Below are positions 8,383-16,477 of a stretch of DNA of 64,000 nucleotides, in pieces. The DNA is from T1Sed10-49 sp046498405. GTDB taxonomy: Bacteria; Actinomycetota; Nitriliruptoria; Euzebyales; Egibacteraceae. The notes under the pieces were generated by a model. That model was not told the origin of the DNA, ran no database searches, and was given only the letters and a program-made list of their open reading frames with translations. The position numbers and the translations under genes are program-made. The stretch is taken from NCBI GenBank assembly GCA_046498405.1, contig JAWOAS010000138.1, positions 1-64,000 on the forward strand, given 5' to 3'. Every line of letters starts with the position of its first letter. Position 1 is the first letter of the stretch.

Positions 8383-9138
8383 TCAATGGCCGAAGCGACG
8401 CTTGCGCGAGGCGTAGTCGCGCAGCGCTCGCAGGAAGTCGGTCTTGCGGAAGTCCGGCCAGTAGGCGTCGCAGAAGTGGAACTCCGAGTGCGCCGACTGC
8501 CAGAGCAAGAACCCCGAGAGGCGGATCTCCCCAGAGGTGCGGATGATGAGGTCGGGATCCGGCGTGCCGGTCGTGTAGAGGTGCTCGGCGATCTCCTCGA
8601 GGGACAGCGAGTCGATGACGTCGGGCAGGGCGTCGCCGGCGGCCTCGCGCTCGGCCAGCAGCGCGCGCAGGGCGTCGACGATCTCCTCGCGCCCGCCGTA
8701 GCCGACGGCGACCTGGACGTGGAGGCCGCGGGCATGGGCGGTGCGCTCCTCGGCGTCCTTGAGGACGCGGCCCAGCGGGTCGGGCAGCGCATCGATCGCG
8801 CCGACGGCGGTGAGCCTGACGTCGGGCCGGCGGGTGGCGATGCGCTCGACGGTCTCGGCGATGATGTCGACGAGGTCGGCGACCTCCCCGGCCTCGCGGC
8901 GGAGGTTGTCGGTCGACAGCAGCCAGAGGGTGACGTAGGGGATGCCGAGCTCGGCGCACCACTCGAGGAGCTCGTCGATCTTGCGCGCCCCCTCGCGATG
9001 CCCCGCCGCGGCGGTGCCGAGACCGCGCTCGCGGGCGTAGCGCCGGTTGCCGTCGAGGATGAGCCCGACGTGCTGGGGCAGGGTCGAGAGACCGGCGGCG
9101 AGCCGGCGCTCATAGAGACGGTAGACGACCTGCCACAT
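8383..9138 (-). CDS. uppS: Isoprenyl transferase, undecaprenyl-diphosphate synthase type
   Basis: 251-residue cis-prenyltransferase that elongates allylic diphosphates with isopentenyl diphosphate to make the polyprenyl carrier for peptidoglycan and arabinan-type polymers. The catalytic aspartate lies in GLILDGNRRYARERG (Asp29). Later conserved blocks are present: TLWLLSTDNL, VAVGYGGREEI, DLIIRTSGEIRLSGFLLWQ and SEFHFCDAYWPDF. Short- and medium-chain mycobacterial homologues share these motifs, so chain length cannot be told. The ATG has no ribosome site but a TAGACT box 9 nt upstream, consistent with a leaderless message. Confidence 0.95.
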   Translation of the reverse strand: MWQVVYRLYERRLAAGLSTLPQHVGLILDGNRRYARERGLGTAAAGHREGARKIDELLEWCAELGIPYVTLWLLSTDNLRREAGEVADLVDIIAETVERIATRRPDVRLTAVGAIDALPDPLGRVLKDAEERTAHARGLHVQVAVGYGGREEIVDALRALLAEREAAGDALPDVIDSLSLEEIAEHLYTTGTPDPDLIIRTSGEIRLSGFLLWQSAHSEFHFCDAYWPDFRKTDFLRALRDYASRKRRFGH

Positions 9139-9147
9139 CCCGTCCCA

Positions 9148-9153
9148 AGTCTA
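9148..9153 (-). promoter_or_regulatory. Candidate -10 box (TAGACT) before uppS
   Basis: TAGACT on the minus strand is followed by TGGGACGGG and then the ATG of uppS, a 9-nt gap that fits leaderless initiation. Confidence 0.5.
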
Positions 9154-9309
9154 GCCCCGCGGGGCGGGACGGCGGCCACGGCCCACGCCCGACGGCGCCG
9201 ACGGTGCCAGGGTCTGGTGATCTGGCAAGGCCTGGGGTGGGCGGACCTCCACCGCGGCGCTGCCGTCGCGACGCTGCGGCTCCGCCCCTGGCCTCACCGT
9301 CGCAAGCTG

Positions 9310-10542
9310 CTAGACGGTTCCACCCTGGCGAGAAGGCAGCGTCTCGCGCATCCCCAGCGCGACGCCCGCGGCGACGACGAGGAGCGCCCCGCTCAACCCG
9401 AACGCCGCCCCGTAGCCCACCTCGTCGGCGAGCCAGCCCGAGACGACGGGCCCGCCGACGCTGCCGAGGTCGCCGGCGGTGTTGAGCACCCCGACGGCCT
9501 TGCCGGTGTCGGCGGGTCCAGCGACGTCGCCGACGATCGCCGGAGGGGTCACCGAGGTCAGTCCCGTGCCGATGCCGTAGAGGGCCATGACGACGAGGAA
9601 CGCTGGCACCGAGGTGGCCCAGGCCAGGGCGACCGAGACGAGGCCGAAGGTCAGGTAGGCCGGCGCAGCGAGCCGTCGCCGGCCGTAGAGGTCGATGATG
9701 CGCCCGGCGGGCCACAGCGTCGCGGCGTGTGAGACCGAGGAGAGCGTCAGCGCGACCCCGACGAGCAGCGCGCCGGCGCCGACGACCTCCTCGCCGTAGA
9801 GCGGCACGAGGCTGAACCGCACCCCGGTGGCCGACCAGCGCGATGCCGCCATCATCACGAGCGCGGCGACGAAGGCGGGATCGCGCAGGAAGCGGGCGGC
9901 GACCGCGAGCAGCGCCCGGGGCCCGCGCCCACCGTCCCCGCCGGGCTCGGCAGGCTCCACGCGGGGCAACCCGAGCAGGGCCACCCCAGCGGCGAGCAGG
10001 CAGAACCCGCCGTAGATGATGAGCGGCCAGCGCAGGCCGAGAGGCTCGGCGAGCGCGCCGCCGACCGTCGGCCCGAAGAGGATCCCGAAGAGGAACGCAC
10101 CCTGCAGCAGACCGACCGCACGGCCGCGGTAGTCGGCGGGGACCATGAGGATGACGTGACTGAGCAGGGCGTTGAAGAACAGCGCGCTGCCGAAGCCACC
10201 GACGCCGCGGAAGGCCACGAGGGCGCCGTAGGTCGGCGCGAGGCCCGAGGCCACGCTCGAGGCGGCGACGACGGTGGCACCCCAGGCGATCGCCCGGCGC
10301 GTGCCGATGCGGTCCGACAGCGCGCCGGTGGCGAAGTTCGAGAGGAAGCGCACCGCGGCGAAGACGCTCACGAGCGCGGTCGCGGCGAAGAGGCTCACCC
10401 CGAACGAGCGGGCGAACAGCGGCAGGACCGGCACGACGAGGCCGAAGCCGAGCGCGACGACGACGGCGATGGCCATCGCGACGGCGAAGGCACGGTTGCG
10501 CAAGAGCGCCCTCGCGGTCGTCGGCGCGGTCTCCTCGGCCAC
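9310..10542 (-). CDS. MFS transporter
   Basis: 410-residue polytopic inner-membrane protein of the major facilitator superfamily, about 12 hydrophobic segments in two halves. The loop motif NFATGALSDRIGTRRAIAWG (helix 2-3, 'G..aDr.GrR') and the corresponding HAATLWPAGRIIDLYGRRRL in the second half are both present. The closest look is to multidrug-type exporters, but the substrate cannot be told. The GTG at 10542 is chosen because GGAGG lies 5 nt before it; an upstream frame extension is proline/arginine-rich and not membrane-like. It is divergent from greA, with about 180 bp between them. Confidence 0.9.
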   Translation of the reverse strand: MAEETAPTTARALLRNRAFAVAMAIAVVVALGFGLVVPVLPLFARSFGVSLFAATALVSVFAAVRFLSNFATGALSDRIGTRRAIAWGATVVAASSVASGLAPTYGALVAFRGVGGFGSALFFNALLSHVILMVPADYRGRAVGLLQGAFLFGILFGPTVGGALAEPLGLRWPLIIYGGFCLLAAGVALLGLPRVEPAEPGGDGGRGPRALLAVAARFLRDPAFVAALVMMAASRWSATGVRFSLVPLYGEEVVGAGALLVGVALTLSSVSHAATLWPAGRIIDLYGRRRLAAPAYLTFGLVSVALAWATSVPAFLVVMALYGIGTGLTSVTPPAIVGDVAGPADTGKAVGVLNTAGDLGSVGGPVVSGWLADEVGYGAAFGLSGALLVVAAGVALGMRETLPSRQGGTV

Positions 10543-10675
10543 GGGACCTCCGTCAGCGGGTGGGGCGCGGCGTGGGTCCCTCCGGGGGCCTCGCACGGCC
10601 GCAGGACAGCCCGGCAGTGTAGTGCGACGTGGAGGGGCGACCGCCGCCAGCGGCGCAGCGGTCCGCGCAGGCCAC

Positions 10676-10681
10676 TAGACT
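10676..10681 (+). promoter_or_regulatory. Candidate -10 box (TAGACT) before greA
   Basis: TAGACT lies 42 nt upstream of the greA GTG at 10724. A GTG at 10694 sits 12 nt after the box, but the start with GGAGGAG and the family's normal length is 10724, so a short 5' leader is likely. Confidence 0.45.
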
Positions 10682-10723
10682 TGCGGCTTCGCCGTGATCG
10701 CGATGCGCTGCGGAGGAGTCTCC

Positions 10724-11200
10724 GTGACTGAACCCGTCTGGCTGTCCCAGGCCGCCTACGACCGCCTCGTCGCCGAGCTCGAGCAGCTCCGCACCGACGG
10801 GCGCCGGGAGGCGTCGGCCGCCATCGAGCGCGCCCGCTCCCACGGCGACCTGCGCGAGAACGCCGAGTACGACGTGGCCAAGGACGAGCAGGGCAAGATG
10901 GAGGCGCGCATCCGCCAGCTCGAGGACATGCTGCGCCATGTCCAAGTCGGCGAGGCCTCCTCCGACGGCGAGGTCGTCGCCGCCGGCACCGTCGTGACGA
11001 TCACCGACGACGACGGCGACACCGACGAGGTGCTCATCGGCTCGATCGAGGACAAGGTCGACGGGCTCGGGCTCGTCTCGAGCTCATCGCCGCTGGGCAA
11101 GGCCCTGCTCGGGGCCCGGACCGGCGACACCGTGAGCTACGACGCCCCCGGGGGGACCTTCGAGGTCACCGTCGAGGCGATCCGCCCCCTCGAGGGCTGA
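10724..11200 (+). CDS. greA: Transcription elongation factor GreA
   Basis: 158 residues, the normal GreA length. GreA enters the secondary channel of RNA polymerase and stimulates cleavage of backtracked RNA. The N-terminal coiled coil carries the conserved ARSHGDLRENAEYDVAKDEQ block, whose acidic tip (GDLRENAEYD) places the catalytic carboxylates; the C-terminal FKBP-like domain contains VDGLGLVSSSSPLGKALLGARTGD. The GTG start at 10724 has GGAGGAG 6 nt upstream; an in-frame upstream start at 10694 would add ten unlikely residues. It is a single gene divergent from the MFS transporter. Confidence 0.96.
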   Translation: MTEPVWLSQAAYDRLVAELEQLRTDGRREASAAIERARSHGDLRENAEYDVAKDEQGKMEARIRQLEDMLRHVQVGEASSDGEVVAAGTVVTITDDDGDTDEVLIGSIEDKVDGLGLVSSSSPLGKALLGARTGDTVSYDAPGGTFEVTVEAIRPLEG

Positions 11201-11224
11201 CCGCCCCGCGCCCGCCGTCCCGAA

Positions 11225-11548
11225 TCAGCCCTCGGCGCGCAGGACCTCGTCGATCCAGCCGAGGCCGGCGATCGCCGTGGGGAACCCGCAGGTCGTGATC
11301 GCAAGGACCGCGGCGTGGCGCAGCTCAGCGGGGCTGGCCCCAGCGGCCAGGGCCTTGCGGGCGTTCGAGCGCACCGCGCCCTCGGACTCGGTGCCGATGG
11401 CGAGCCCGAGCTTGACGAGGCGCTGGGCCTTCTCGTCGAGCGGACCGGCCTCGTCGCCGGCTGCGCCGAGGGCATCGAGCGCGGCGGTGAGCTGCGGGAA
11501 GTCGTCGCGGAAGCTCGTGTAGGCCTCGGGCAGGTACTCGTCCATCAT
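11225..11548 (-). CDS. Small carboxymuconolactone decarboxylase/AhpD-family protein
   Basis: 107-residue all-helical protein with the CMD/AhpD pattern (DEKAQRLVKLGLAIGTESEGAVRSNARKALAAGASPAELRHAAVLAITTCGFPTA). The two-cysteine CxxC of peroxidase-active AhpD is absent; only a single cysteine remains in TTCGFP, so a thiol-peroxidase role is doubtful. AGGAGAAGG precedes the tandem ATGATG start. It converges with greA and lies back to back with the PocR regulator, 322 bp away. Members of this family often sit next to redox or sulfur-metabolism genes, which is a weak hint of a link to the reductase cluster that follows. Confidence 0.8.
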   Translation of the reverse strand: MMDEYLPEAYTSFRDDFPQLTAALDALGAAGDEAGPLDEKAQRLVKLGLAIGTESEGAVRSNARKALAAGASPAELRHAAVLAITTCGFPTAIAGLGWIDEVLRAEG

Positions 11549-11870
11549 CGGTCCTTCTCCTCGTGGCTCTCACCGGTGCGGTCGCGCGCGGTGAGGCGGT
11601 CGGCGGCCGAGTCGGGGACGCCCGACTCGCGAGCCCCATCCCTCGGCAGGCCCCCGAGCCTCGCACAGACACGGTCGCGACGACAGCGCGCACGACCTGC
11701 GCCGAGGGCCTCGATGAAGGGTCACCGAAGGCCGGGTCCGATGGCCCCGCGAGGCCGGGGGCCGTTCGGCGTGACGATCGGGACGAGCGACCCGGAGCGC
11801 CGCTCCTGCACCGCGCATGCTATGCACCGTGCCTGTCGTGCAGAGGCACGACGATGCAGGAGCCGAGGAC
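11549..11870. other. Divergent regulatory region between AhpD-like gene and PocR regulator
   Basis: The longest gene-free stretch in the window. It holds a perfect 9-bp inverted repeat CGAGTCGGG-gacg reading to CCCGACTCG (about 11608-11629), which can form a tight hairpin without a T tract. Close to the regulator it holds CGTGCCT-n9-AGGCACG (11828-11850), 20 bp before the ATG. The second repeat could be an operator for autoregulation or a leader hairpin. I see no small gene. Confidence 0.5.
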
Positions 11871-12512
11871 ATGACCGAGCAGTTCGTCGGAGCCGAGCGC
11901 ATCCAGGATCTCCTGGGTGTCGATCGCTCGACGGTCTACCGCATGGCTGGCGACGGCCGCCTGCCCGCGGTCAAGGTCGGCCGGCAGTGGCGCTTCCCGC
12001 TCGAAGCCGTCGAGGAGCGACTCAACCTCACCGGCGACGCCGGCAGGCCCTCCGACGTCGACGCGCTGCACCTCGACCGAGCCGTCGTCGAGCCGTTGCT
12101 CGAGCTCGTCGCCGAGTGCCTCGGCGTGATGATGGTCGTCGCCGACATGCAGGGCAACGCCCTGACGAGGACGGCCAACCCCTGCCCCTGGTTCGTCGCG
12201 CACGCTGACGACCCCGGGGTACTCGACGCCTGCACCGAGCAGCGTCGCGAGCTCGCCGCCGCCCTCGAGTTCAACCCGGAGTTCAGCCTCAACCGGTTCG
12301 GCTACGAGTGCGCCCGCGCCTTCATCCGCTCCGGCAGCGCCCTCGTCGGCATGGTCGTCGCCGGCGGCCTCGCGCCCGGCACGCCGGACGATCCCCCAGG
12401 GCTCTACGAGCTCGACGAGACCGGCCGCGAACGGGTCGTGGCGCGACTGCCCGACCTGGCCGCGGCGCTCTCAAGGCTCGCCGGCCACGTCCCCGAGCCG
12501 ACCACCGCGTGA
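11871..12512 (+). CDS. Transcriptional regulator: MerR/excisionase-type HTH plus PocR sensor domain
   Basis: 213 residues. The N-terminal excisionase-like winged helix-turn-helix (residues 5-60, ERIQDLLGVDRSTVYRMAGDGRLPAVKVGRQWRFP) binds DNA. A PocR domain follows (about 75-190), marked by NPCPWF, the cysteine in LDACTEQRR and FGYECARAF. PocR domains are proposed ligand sensors of several bacterial one- and two-component regulators. The ATG at 11871 is preferred because the upstream extension is not homologous. Only 69 bp separates it from the molybdopterin oxidoreductase gene on the same strand, so it is the likely pathway-specific regulator of the reductase operon. Cysteine-containing ligand pockets could suit a redox or sulfur signal, but that is inference. 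Confidence 0.88.
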   Translation: MTEQFVGAERIQDLLGVDRSTVYRMAGDGRLPAVKVGRQWRFPLEAVEERLNLTGDAGRPSDVDALHLDRAVVEPLLELVAECLGVMMVVADMQGNALTRTANPCPWFVAHADDPGVLDACTEQRRELAAALEFNPEFSLNRFGYECARAFIRSGSALVGMVVAGGLAPGTPDDPPGLYELDETGRERVVARLPDLAAALSRLAGHVPEPTTA

Positions 12513-12581
12513 CCCCGTAGCCCCCACGACCGTGCCCCGACCCGCGCGGGGCGAGCGCACCCGAAGAATCGAGGAATGACG

Positions 12582-14888
12582 ATGGCGAGAGTTCCGCTCG
12601 AGATCACTCGACGAACCCTCCTCAAGTCCGGCCTGGCCGCCGGCGTGGCCGGGGCCGTGGCCACGACAGGGGTCGCGGGCTCGCCGGCCCACGCCGACAC
12701 GAGCGGCGACAACTGGTACGACGGCAACAACGTCGAGACGGCCTACACCGTCTGCGACATGTGCCCCTGGCACTGCGGTGTCGTCGTCCGCACCGTCGAC
12801 GGCGTCGTCCACAAGATCGACGGCAACCCTGCCGACCCCAAGAGCCGAGGCAAGCTCTGCCCCCGCGGCCAGGGCGGCGTGTCGTTCATGTACGACCCCG
12901 ACCGGCTCCAGGCGCCGATGGTGCGCACCGGCGAGCGGGGCGAGGGCAAGTTCCAGGAGGTCGAGTGGGAGTTCGCCCTCGACCTCATCGCCGACCGGCT
13001 CAACGAGATCAAGGAGCGCTCGGGCCCCGAGGCCGTCGCGTTCTTCGGGCACACCGCCGGCGACTCGTGGTTCGCCGAGCACCTTCCGCAGGCGTGGGGC
13101 ACGCCCAACGCCGCGAAGCCCTCGACGTCGCTGTGCATCTCGCCGCGCGACGAGGCCTCGCTGCTGACCTTCGGCTTCCCCGTCGGTGGCCACGAGCCGC
13201 TCGACTGGGAGCACCTCGAGTGCGTCGCGCTCATCGGCAGCCACATCGGCGAGGACGCCCGCAACACCGTGATGCAGGACTTCGCCAGCCTCCACGGTCG
13301 CGGCGGCACGGTGATCTCCGTCGACCCGCGCTTCTCGAGTGCCGCGACGAAGGCTGACCACTGGCTGCCGATCAAGCCCGGCACGGACACCGCGCTGCTG
13401 CTGGCCTGGATCCACGTGCTCATCAACGAGGAGCTCTACGACGCCGAGTACGTCGAGCAGTGGGCCAACGGCTTCGAGCAGCTCGCCGCCCACGTCGAGG
13501 ACAAGACGCCGGAGTGGGCCGCGGAGATCACCGATCTCTCCCCCCAGCAGATCCGCGACACCGCCCGCGCGCTCGGCGAGCACGCCCCCAGGGCGGTCAT
13601 CATGCCCGGCCGGCACGTCACGTGGTACGGCAACGACACCCAGCGCATGCGCGCCGTGCTCACCGTCAACGCCATCCTCGGGGCCTACGGTCGCGAGGGC
13701 GGCATGTACTTCAACGCCAACCCCTACGTCGGTGACTACGGCTACCCGCCGTACGCCATCGCCGGCAGCGTCGGTGGCTGCGGGGCGGACCCCGACGAGG
13801 GGGACGACGAGGACGAGCTCGGCGACCTCGCGGTCGGCCCGACCGGCAAGGCCCGGGCCGACGGGGCCCAGGACACCTTCCTGCAGGGCCCCACGGCGAT
13901 GCAGGAGCTCATCGAGCCGATGATCACCGGGGATCCCTACCCGGTCGAGGCGCTCATCTGCTACGGGGTCAACCTCCTGCACTCGGTGCCGAACCCCGAG
14001 CGGACGAAGGAGGCCCTCGCCGAGCTCGACCTCGTCGTGGCCGTCGACGTCCTGCCGCAGGAGCACATCGCCTGGGCCGACATCGTCCTTCCCGAGGCGA
14101 CCTACCTCGAGCGCTACGACGACCTCTACACGATGTCGCACCGTAAGCCCTACATCGCCCTGCGGGAGCCGGCCGCCGAGCCGCTGCACGACACGAAGCC
14201 GGGCTGGTGGATCGCCAAGGAGCTCGGCGAGCGCATCGGCCTCGAGGCCTTCTTCAGCTGGGAGGACATCGAGGAGTACCTCGACGACCGCCTGCGCTCC
14301 CTCGGGTCGAACATCAACGACCTGCGCGCGCAAGGCGGCGTCATCGTCCAGGACGGCAAGCCGTTCCTCGAGGACTACGAGGACGGCAGCCCGTTCCCCA
14401 CGGCCTCGGGCAAGATCGAGCTCTACTCGACCTTCCTCGAGGCCCAGGGCCTCGACCCCCTGCCGGAGTACGAACCGGTCGAGGAGCCTCCCGAGGGCCA
14501 CTTCCGGCTCCTCTACGGCCGCCATCCCGCCCACACCTTCGGCAAGACCCAGAACACCCCCGCGCTCTTCGAGCGCTTCCCCGAGAACGAGCTCTGGCTC
14601 AACGCCGACGCCGCCTCCGAGCTCGGGATCGCCGACGGGGACTACGTCACGCTCACCAACCAGGACGGCGCCAGCGACGGGCCGATCAAGGTCAAGGCCA
14701 CCCAGCGGATCCGCCGCGACGCGGTCTTCATGGCCCACGGCCACGGCCACGCCTCCCGGGGGCTGACCAACGCCAATGGCAAGGGCGCGAGCGACACCAA
14801 GCTCATGACCCGCTACAACCTCGATCCCGTGTGCGGCGGCGCAGGCATGCGCGTGAACTTCGTCCGCCTCGAGAGCTCGGAGGCCTGA
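12582..14888 (+). CDS. Tat-exported molybdopterin oxidoreductase, catalytic subunit (PsrA/PhsA-like)
   Basis: 768-residue member of the DMSO-reductase superfamily. The leader TRRTLLKSGLAAGVAGAV is a twin-arginine signal, so the mature enzyme faces outward. A [4Fe-4S] motif C-x2-C-x3-C-x27-C spans Cys58, 61, 65 and 93. The likely molybdenum ligand is Cys185 in STSLCISPRDEAS, as in polysulfide and thiosulfate reductases (PsrA, PhsA). The C-terminal molybdopterin-dinucleotide-binding domain begins near GHFRLLYGRHPAHTFGKTQN. An insertion rich in Asp/Glu (ADPDEGDDEDELGDLA) lies near residues 405-420. The ATG at 12582 has GAGGA 6 nt upstream; ATG 12576 is in frame but too close. Ferredoxin and cytochrome b genes follow directly. 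Substrate specificity (polysulfide, thiosulfate, tetrathionate, arsenate) is not proven. Confidence 0.9.
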   Translation: MARVPLEITRRTLLKSGLAAGVAGAVATTGVAGSPAHADTSGDNWYDGNNVETAYTVCDMCPWHCGVVVRTVDGVVHKIDGNPADPKSRGKLCPRGQGGVSFMYDPDRLQAPMVRTGERGEGKFQEVEWEFALDLIADRLNEIKERSGPEAVAFFGHTAGDSWFAEHLPQAWGTPNAAKPSTSLCISPRDEASLLTFGFPVGGHEPLDWEHLECVALIGSHIGEDARNTVMQDFASLHGRGGTVISVDPRFSSAATKADHWLPIKPGTDTALLLAWIHVLINEELYDAEYVEQWANGFEQLAAHVEDKTPEWAAEITDLSPQQIRDTARALGEHAPRAVIMPGRHVTWYGNDTQRMRAVLTVNAILGAYGREGGMYFNANPYVGDYGYPPYAIAGSVGGCGADPDEGDDEDELGDLAVGPTGKARADGAQDTFLQGPTAMQELIEPMITGDPYPVEALICYGVNLLHSVPNPERTKEALAELDLVVAVDVLPQEHIAWADIVLPEATYLERYDDLYTMSHRKPYIALREPAAEPLHDTKPGWWIAKELGERIGLEAFFSWEDIEEYLDDRLRSLGSNINDLRAQGGVIVQDGKPFLEDYEDGSPFPTASGKIELYSTFLEAQGLDPLPEYEPVEEPPEGHFRLLYGRHPAHTFGKTQNTPALFERFPENELWLNADAASELGIADGDYVTLTNQDGASDGPIKVKATQRIRRDAVFMAHGHGHASRGLTNANGKGASDTKLMTRYNLDPVCGGAGMRVNFVRLESSEA

Positions 14889-14889
14889 G

Positions 14890-15696
14890 ATGGGCTCGAC
14901 CTTCCTCCTCGACCTCACCCAGTGCATCGGCTGCGAAGGCTGCGTCGTCGCCTGCAACACCGGTAACGAGCTGCCCGACGGCGTGCAGTACATCCGCATC
15001 AGCGAGCGGGTGGAGGGGACGTTCCCGAACCTCTCCGGAGGCTTCGACAACCACCGCTGCTACCACTGCTCCGACGCCGCGTGCGTCAACGTCTGCCCGA
15101 CCGGCGCCCTCTTCAAGGAGGACGACCTCACCCGCGTCGACAGCAGCCTGTGCAGCGGCTGCCAGTACTGCGTGCGCGCCTGCCCCTACGAGGTGCCGGT
15201 CATGGCCAACGGGGTGGCGACGAAGTGCGACGGCTGCCGTGACGTCACGAAGGCCGGCGGCACCCCCTGGTGCGTGCAGACCTGCCCCAGCGACGCGCTG
15301 CGCTTCGGGCCGCGCGACGAGATCGCCGCCGAGGCGCACCGCCGCGCCTCGCTGATGAAGGACAAGTACCCCAACGCCCAGGTCTACGGCGAGAGCCAGA
15401 CCGGTGGGCTCGGCATGCTCGTCGTCGCCCCCAGCGACCCCGAGTCGCTCGACCTGCCCCGCGACCCCGAGATCCCGTTCATCGCCACCGCCTGGCAGGA
15501 CATCGTCAAGCCCGGCGGGTTCGCGATCACCGGCTTCTCCATCGTCGCCGCGGGCGTCGCGGGGGTCATCGCGCGACGCAACCACATGCAGGAGATGCGC
15601 CGGCTCGAGGAGCAGGGCGCGGGCACGACCGCCGCCGGCACGGGCGGCGACGGCACGACCGACGCCGGCGACGACCACGGTGAGGTGAACCGATGA
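14890..15696 (+). CDS. Four-cluster ferredoxin electron-transfer subunit with C-terminal membrane helix
   Basis: 268 residues. Sixteen cysteines in four groups (CIGCEGCVVAC, CYHCSDAACVNVC, CSGCQYCVRAC and CDGC...WCVQTC) bind four [4Fe-4S] clusters. The protein resembles the beta subunits of Psr/Phs and formate dehydrogenase-N. A hydrophobic helix near residues 213-233 (AITGFSIVAAGVAGVIARR) anchors it, as in FdnH. It has no signal peptide and would be co-exported with the Tat-borne catalytic subunit, the usual route in this family. It starts 1 nt after the catalytic gene stop and overlaps the cytochrome b start by 4 bp, so the operon is tightly coupled. It carries electrons between cytochrome b and the molybdenum centre. 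Confidence 0.94.
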   Translation: MGSTFLLDLTQCIGCEGCVVACNTGNELPDGVQYIRISERVEGTFPNLSGGFDNHRCYHCSDAACVNVCPTGALFKEDDLTRVDSSLCSGCQYCVRACPYEVPVMANGVATKCDGCRDVTKAGGTPWCVQTCPSDALRFGPRDEIAAEAHRRASLMKDKYPNAQVYGESQTGGLGMLVVAPSDPESLDLPRDPEIPFIATAWQDIVKPGGFAITGFSIVAAGVAGVIARRNHMQEMRRLEEQGAGTTAAGTGGDGTTDAGDDHGEVNR

Positions 15697-16421
15697 GCGA
15701 GACCACCGCGACCCCGGTCGCCGAGGGCCCCGAGACCCCAGACGGCGACGAGCAGATCCTGCGCTACCGCCCAGGCCAGCGCTACGTCCACCTCCTCGTC
15801 GCGACGTCGTTCACCGTGCTCTTCCTCAGCGGCCTGCCGCTGATCTTCGACCCGCTGTCGTTCCTCGCGGCCGGCGGCTACTCGCGCATCGTCCACCGGG
15901 TCGCCGCCGTGGCCTTCATGGCCGTGCCGTTCCTCTACTTCATCGTCGACCGCGAGGGGGCCAAGGAGCTCATCCGGGACTCCTTCACCTTCGACCGGGA
16001 CAACCTCCGCTGGCTCATGCAGATGGGGCAGTACGCCCTCGGCAACGCCGCGGACATGCCGCCCCAAGGGCGCCTCAACGCCGGGCAGAAGCTCCACCAC
16101 GCCCTCGTGATGATCCTGTCCGCCGGCGTGGTCTTCTCCGGCCTGCTCCTGTGGATCGGGCCGTTCCCGATCGACGACTCCCTGCAGGCGTGGACCGTGG
16201 TCGTCCACAACGTGACGATGGGCTCGCTCGTGCTGCTGCTCGTCGGCCACGTCTACTTCACCGTCGTCTACAAGGCGATCAACAACATGCACACCGGCTA
16301 CATGCCGAAGAGGAAGGCCAAGATCGAGCACAGGAAGTGGGTGGCCGAGCTCGAGGGCCAGGACGCCTCGCACGCCACCACCAGCACCACCGACTCGGGC
16401 GCCGAGACGCACGAGACCTGA
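15693..16421 (+). CDS. Cytochrome b561-type membrane anchor (FdnI/formate dehydrogenase gamma-like)
   Basis: 242 residues with about four transmembrane segments. Histidines that can bind two b hemes are seen in RYVHLLVATSFTVLF, SRIVHRVAAVAF, KLHHALVMILSAGVVFSGLLLWIG and VLLLVGHVYFTVVYKAINNMHTGY. The pattern is that of the formate dehydrogenase-N gamma family rather than the heme-free NrfD/PsrC anchor of classical polysulfide reductase. It would pass quinol electrons to the ferredoxin subunit or receive them. The combination of a PsrA/PhsA-like catalytic subunit with an FdnI-like anchor is also known in Salmonella-type thiosulfate reductase (PhsC). It overlaps the ferredoxin gene by 4 bp. Confidence 0.92.
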   Translation: MSETTATPVAEGPETPDGDEQILRYRPGQRYVHLLVATSFTVLFLSGLPLIFDPLSFLAAGGYSRIVHRVAAVAFMAVPFLYFIVDREGAKELIRDSFTFDRDNLRWLMQMGQYALGNAADMPPQGRLNAGQKLHHALVMILSAGVVFSGLLLWIGPFPIDDSLQAWTVVVHNVTMGSLVLLLVGHVYFTVVYKAINNMHTGYMPKRKAKIEHRKWVAELEGQDASHATTSTTDSGAETHET

Positions 16422-16477
16422 CCCGCACCAGAGCCGAACACGCCGCTGTCGCGGCACGAGCACAAAGGGGCACCACC

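Noticed and set aside
6441..8546. A 701-codon plus-strand open frame
   Set aside because: It is antisense to the PIN-PhoH gene and its partner and has no recognisable domain.
11871..12512. Propanediol-operon regulator
   Set aside because: The PocR domain alone does not imply propanediol use; no pdu/cob genes are near, and the HTH is of excisionase type, not AraC.
12582..16421. Formate dehydrogenase-N operon
   Set aside because: The subunit order and cytochrome b fit, but the active-site region STSLCISP lacks the Sec/Cys-His formate-dehydrogenase motif and resembles polysulfide/thiosulfate reductases.
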